Positions 31,811 through 32,263 of a DNA stretch of 32,263 nt are shown one piece after another. The stretch comes from an uncultured Lachnospiraceae bacterium (GTDB lineage: Bacteria > Bacillota > Clostridia > Lachnospirales > Lachnospiraceae): contig CAJTQG010000036.1 of assembly GCA_910578605.1 (NCBI GenBank), positions 1 to 32,263 of the forward strand, given 5' to 3'. The first letter of the stretch is position 1. Every line of letters begins with the position of its first letter. Made by a program: the position numbers and the translations under genes. The notes under the pieces were generated by a model. It did not search any database, was not told where the DNA came from, and saw only the letters and a program-made list of their open reading frames with translations.

Positions 31811-31881
31811 AGGCGACAACCAGATTTGAACTGGTGATGAAGGTGTTGCAGACCTCTGCCTTACCACTTGGCTATGTCGCC
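31811..31881 (-). tRNA. tRNA-Cys(GCA)
   Basis: A 71-nt cloverleaf. The acceptor GGCGACA/TGTCGCC is perfectly paired with discriminator U. The anticodon loop CTGCAAC gives GCA. The T arm is ACCAG-TTCAAAT-CTGGT. No CCA is encoded. It is the last gene of the minus-strand rRNA operon tail. Confidence 0.93.
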
Positions 31882-31936
31882 GTATATTATATTGTATTCA
31901 AAAATAAAACCTTTATTCCAAATAATTGATTAAAAA

Positions 31937-31988
31937 TGACTCCGACGGGAATCGAACCCGTGTTACCGCCGTGAAAGGGCGATGTCTT
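31937..31988 (-). pseudogene. tRNA-Glu(UUC), 3' two-thirds only
   Basis: The anticodon arm (CGCC-CTTTCAC-GGCG, anticodon UUC), the variable loop, T arm (ACGGG-TTCGATT-CCCGT) and the acceptor 3' strand CGGAGTC with discriminator A are those of tRNA-Glu. The 5' acceptor strand should read GACTCCG, and no such sequence is present upstream; the D arm with its GG pair is also missing. The sequence turns into rRNA spacer around 31988, at a shared AAGAC. It is a broken gene or an assembly join. Confidence 0.8.
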
Positions 31989-32149
31989 CTTGAACATGAC
32001 AAAAGACTGCCTTCTGGCTGTCTCTCTTCTTCCTTCCTCTTGAAAGTACCCTGTTCCTTTGTACCTTCAAAACTACACACATCTCTCTCTTTCTTCCTTC
32101 CGTTTCTTCCCTTCCATTCGATTCAAAGCTTTTCCGCTTCTCCTCTTCT
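31989..32149 (-). other. rRNA spacer after 23S, without a 5S gene
   Basis: Purine-rich spacer on the minus strand. It holds a 10-bp hairpin (32040-32049 with 32061-32070, one G-T pair), which looks like an rRNA processing stem, and a smaller hairpin next to the tRNA-Glu junction (about 31984-32007, GTCTT/AAGAC). No 5S rRNA can be recognised. Confidence 0.6.
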
Positions 32150-32263
32150 CTGGTCAAGCCCTCGACCGATTAGTACCAGTCAGCTACATACATTACTGCA
32201 CTTCCACCTCTGGCCTATCTACCTTGTCGTCTTCAAGGGGTCTTACTAGCTTTTGCTATGGGA
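32150..32263 (-). rRNA. 23S ribosomal RNA, 3' end (truncated by window edge)
   Basis: Read on the minus strand, the last ~114 nt match the 23S 3' terminus: CTTGAAGACGACAAGGTAGA, then GGCCAGAGGTGGAAGTGC, then GCTGACTGGTACTAATCGGT and CGAGGGCTTGACC. The wording is typical of clostridial 23S genes. The 3' end is estimated at about 32150. Confidence 0.93.

Noticed and set aside
31926..32249. 107-residue plus-strand frame over the rRNA/tRNA tail
   Set aside because: It is antisense to the tRNA-Glu fragment, the rRNA spacer and 23S rRNA.
1..32263. CRISPR array, prophage or transposase
   Set aside because: No regularly spaced direct repeats, no phage structural or integrase genes, and no complete transposase frame were seen in any part of the window.

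Overview
The window is a low-GC Gram-positive chromosome segment. It most likely comes from a spore-forming clostridium of the Lachnospiraceae type. The evidence is the 3' end of a 23S rRNA with clostridial sequence, the gene orders atpZ-atpI-atpBEFHAGDC and rpsF-ssb-rpsR / gdpP-rplI-dnaB, an HPr kinase, a MecA adaptor, a CwlD-like amidase and a clostridial 2[4Fe-4S] ferredoxin. Almost everything is housekeeping. No prophage, insertion sequence or CRISPR array was seen.

Layout. 1-1313: the 3' part of a methylenetetrahydrofolate reductase gene broken by a one-base frameshift, a tRNA-Gln(CUG) with its own promoter and terminator, and a short orphan reading frame. 1314-5646 (minus): truA, hprK, uvrC and a small conserved unknown. 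5820-12917 (minus): a complete F-type ATP synthase operon whose c subunit carries the sodium-binding residues. 13018-15675 (minus): dCMP deaminase, rpiB, a YwlE-like phosphatase that has lost its catalytic cysteine, and the Sua5/TsaC tRNA-threonylcarbamoyl synthase. The sua5-ywlE-rpiB-atp order resembles the ywlC-ywlE-ywlF-atp region of Bacillus subtilis. 15914-18571 (minus): two envelope or spore-wall hydrolases, a CwlD-like amidase and a GH18 protein. 18572-19338: a large AT-rich gap with a possible small transcript. 19339-20660 (plus): mecA, a DUF1858 protein and a ferredoxin. 20770-26812 (minus): a MerR-type regulator, dnaB, rplI, gdpP, then rpsR-ssb-rpsF. 27074-29535 (plus): an OGG-type DNA glycosylase and a large polytopic membrane protein. 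29557-31581 (minus): a GH127 beta-L-arabinofuranosidase. 31772-32263 (minus): the tail of an rRNA operon, with 23S 3' end, a tRNA-Glu that has lost its 5' half, tRNA-Cys and a terminator. No 5S gene is visible.

How the parts fit: the genes cover energy coupling (ATP synthase), carbon catabolite control (HprK), DNA replication and repair (DnaB, SSB, UvrC, OGG), translation (TruA, TsaC, S6, S18, L9, tRNAs), c-di-AMP turnover (GdpP) and ClpC-dependent proteolysis (MecA). The most unusual signals are the degenerate YwlE-like phosphatase, a family of REP-like repeats sitting just behind minus-strand genes, the chimeric tRNA-Glu/rRNA junction, the frameshifted reductase, and a possible small RNA or small membrane protein upstream of mecA. 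I saw no clearly new multi-gene system.
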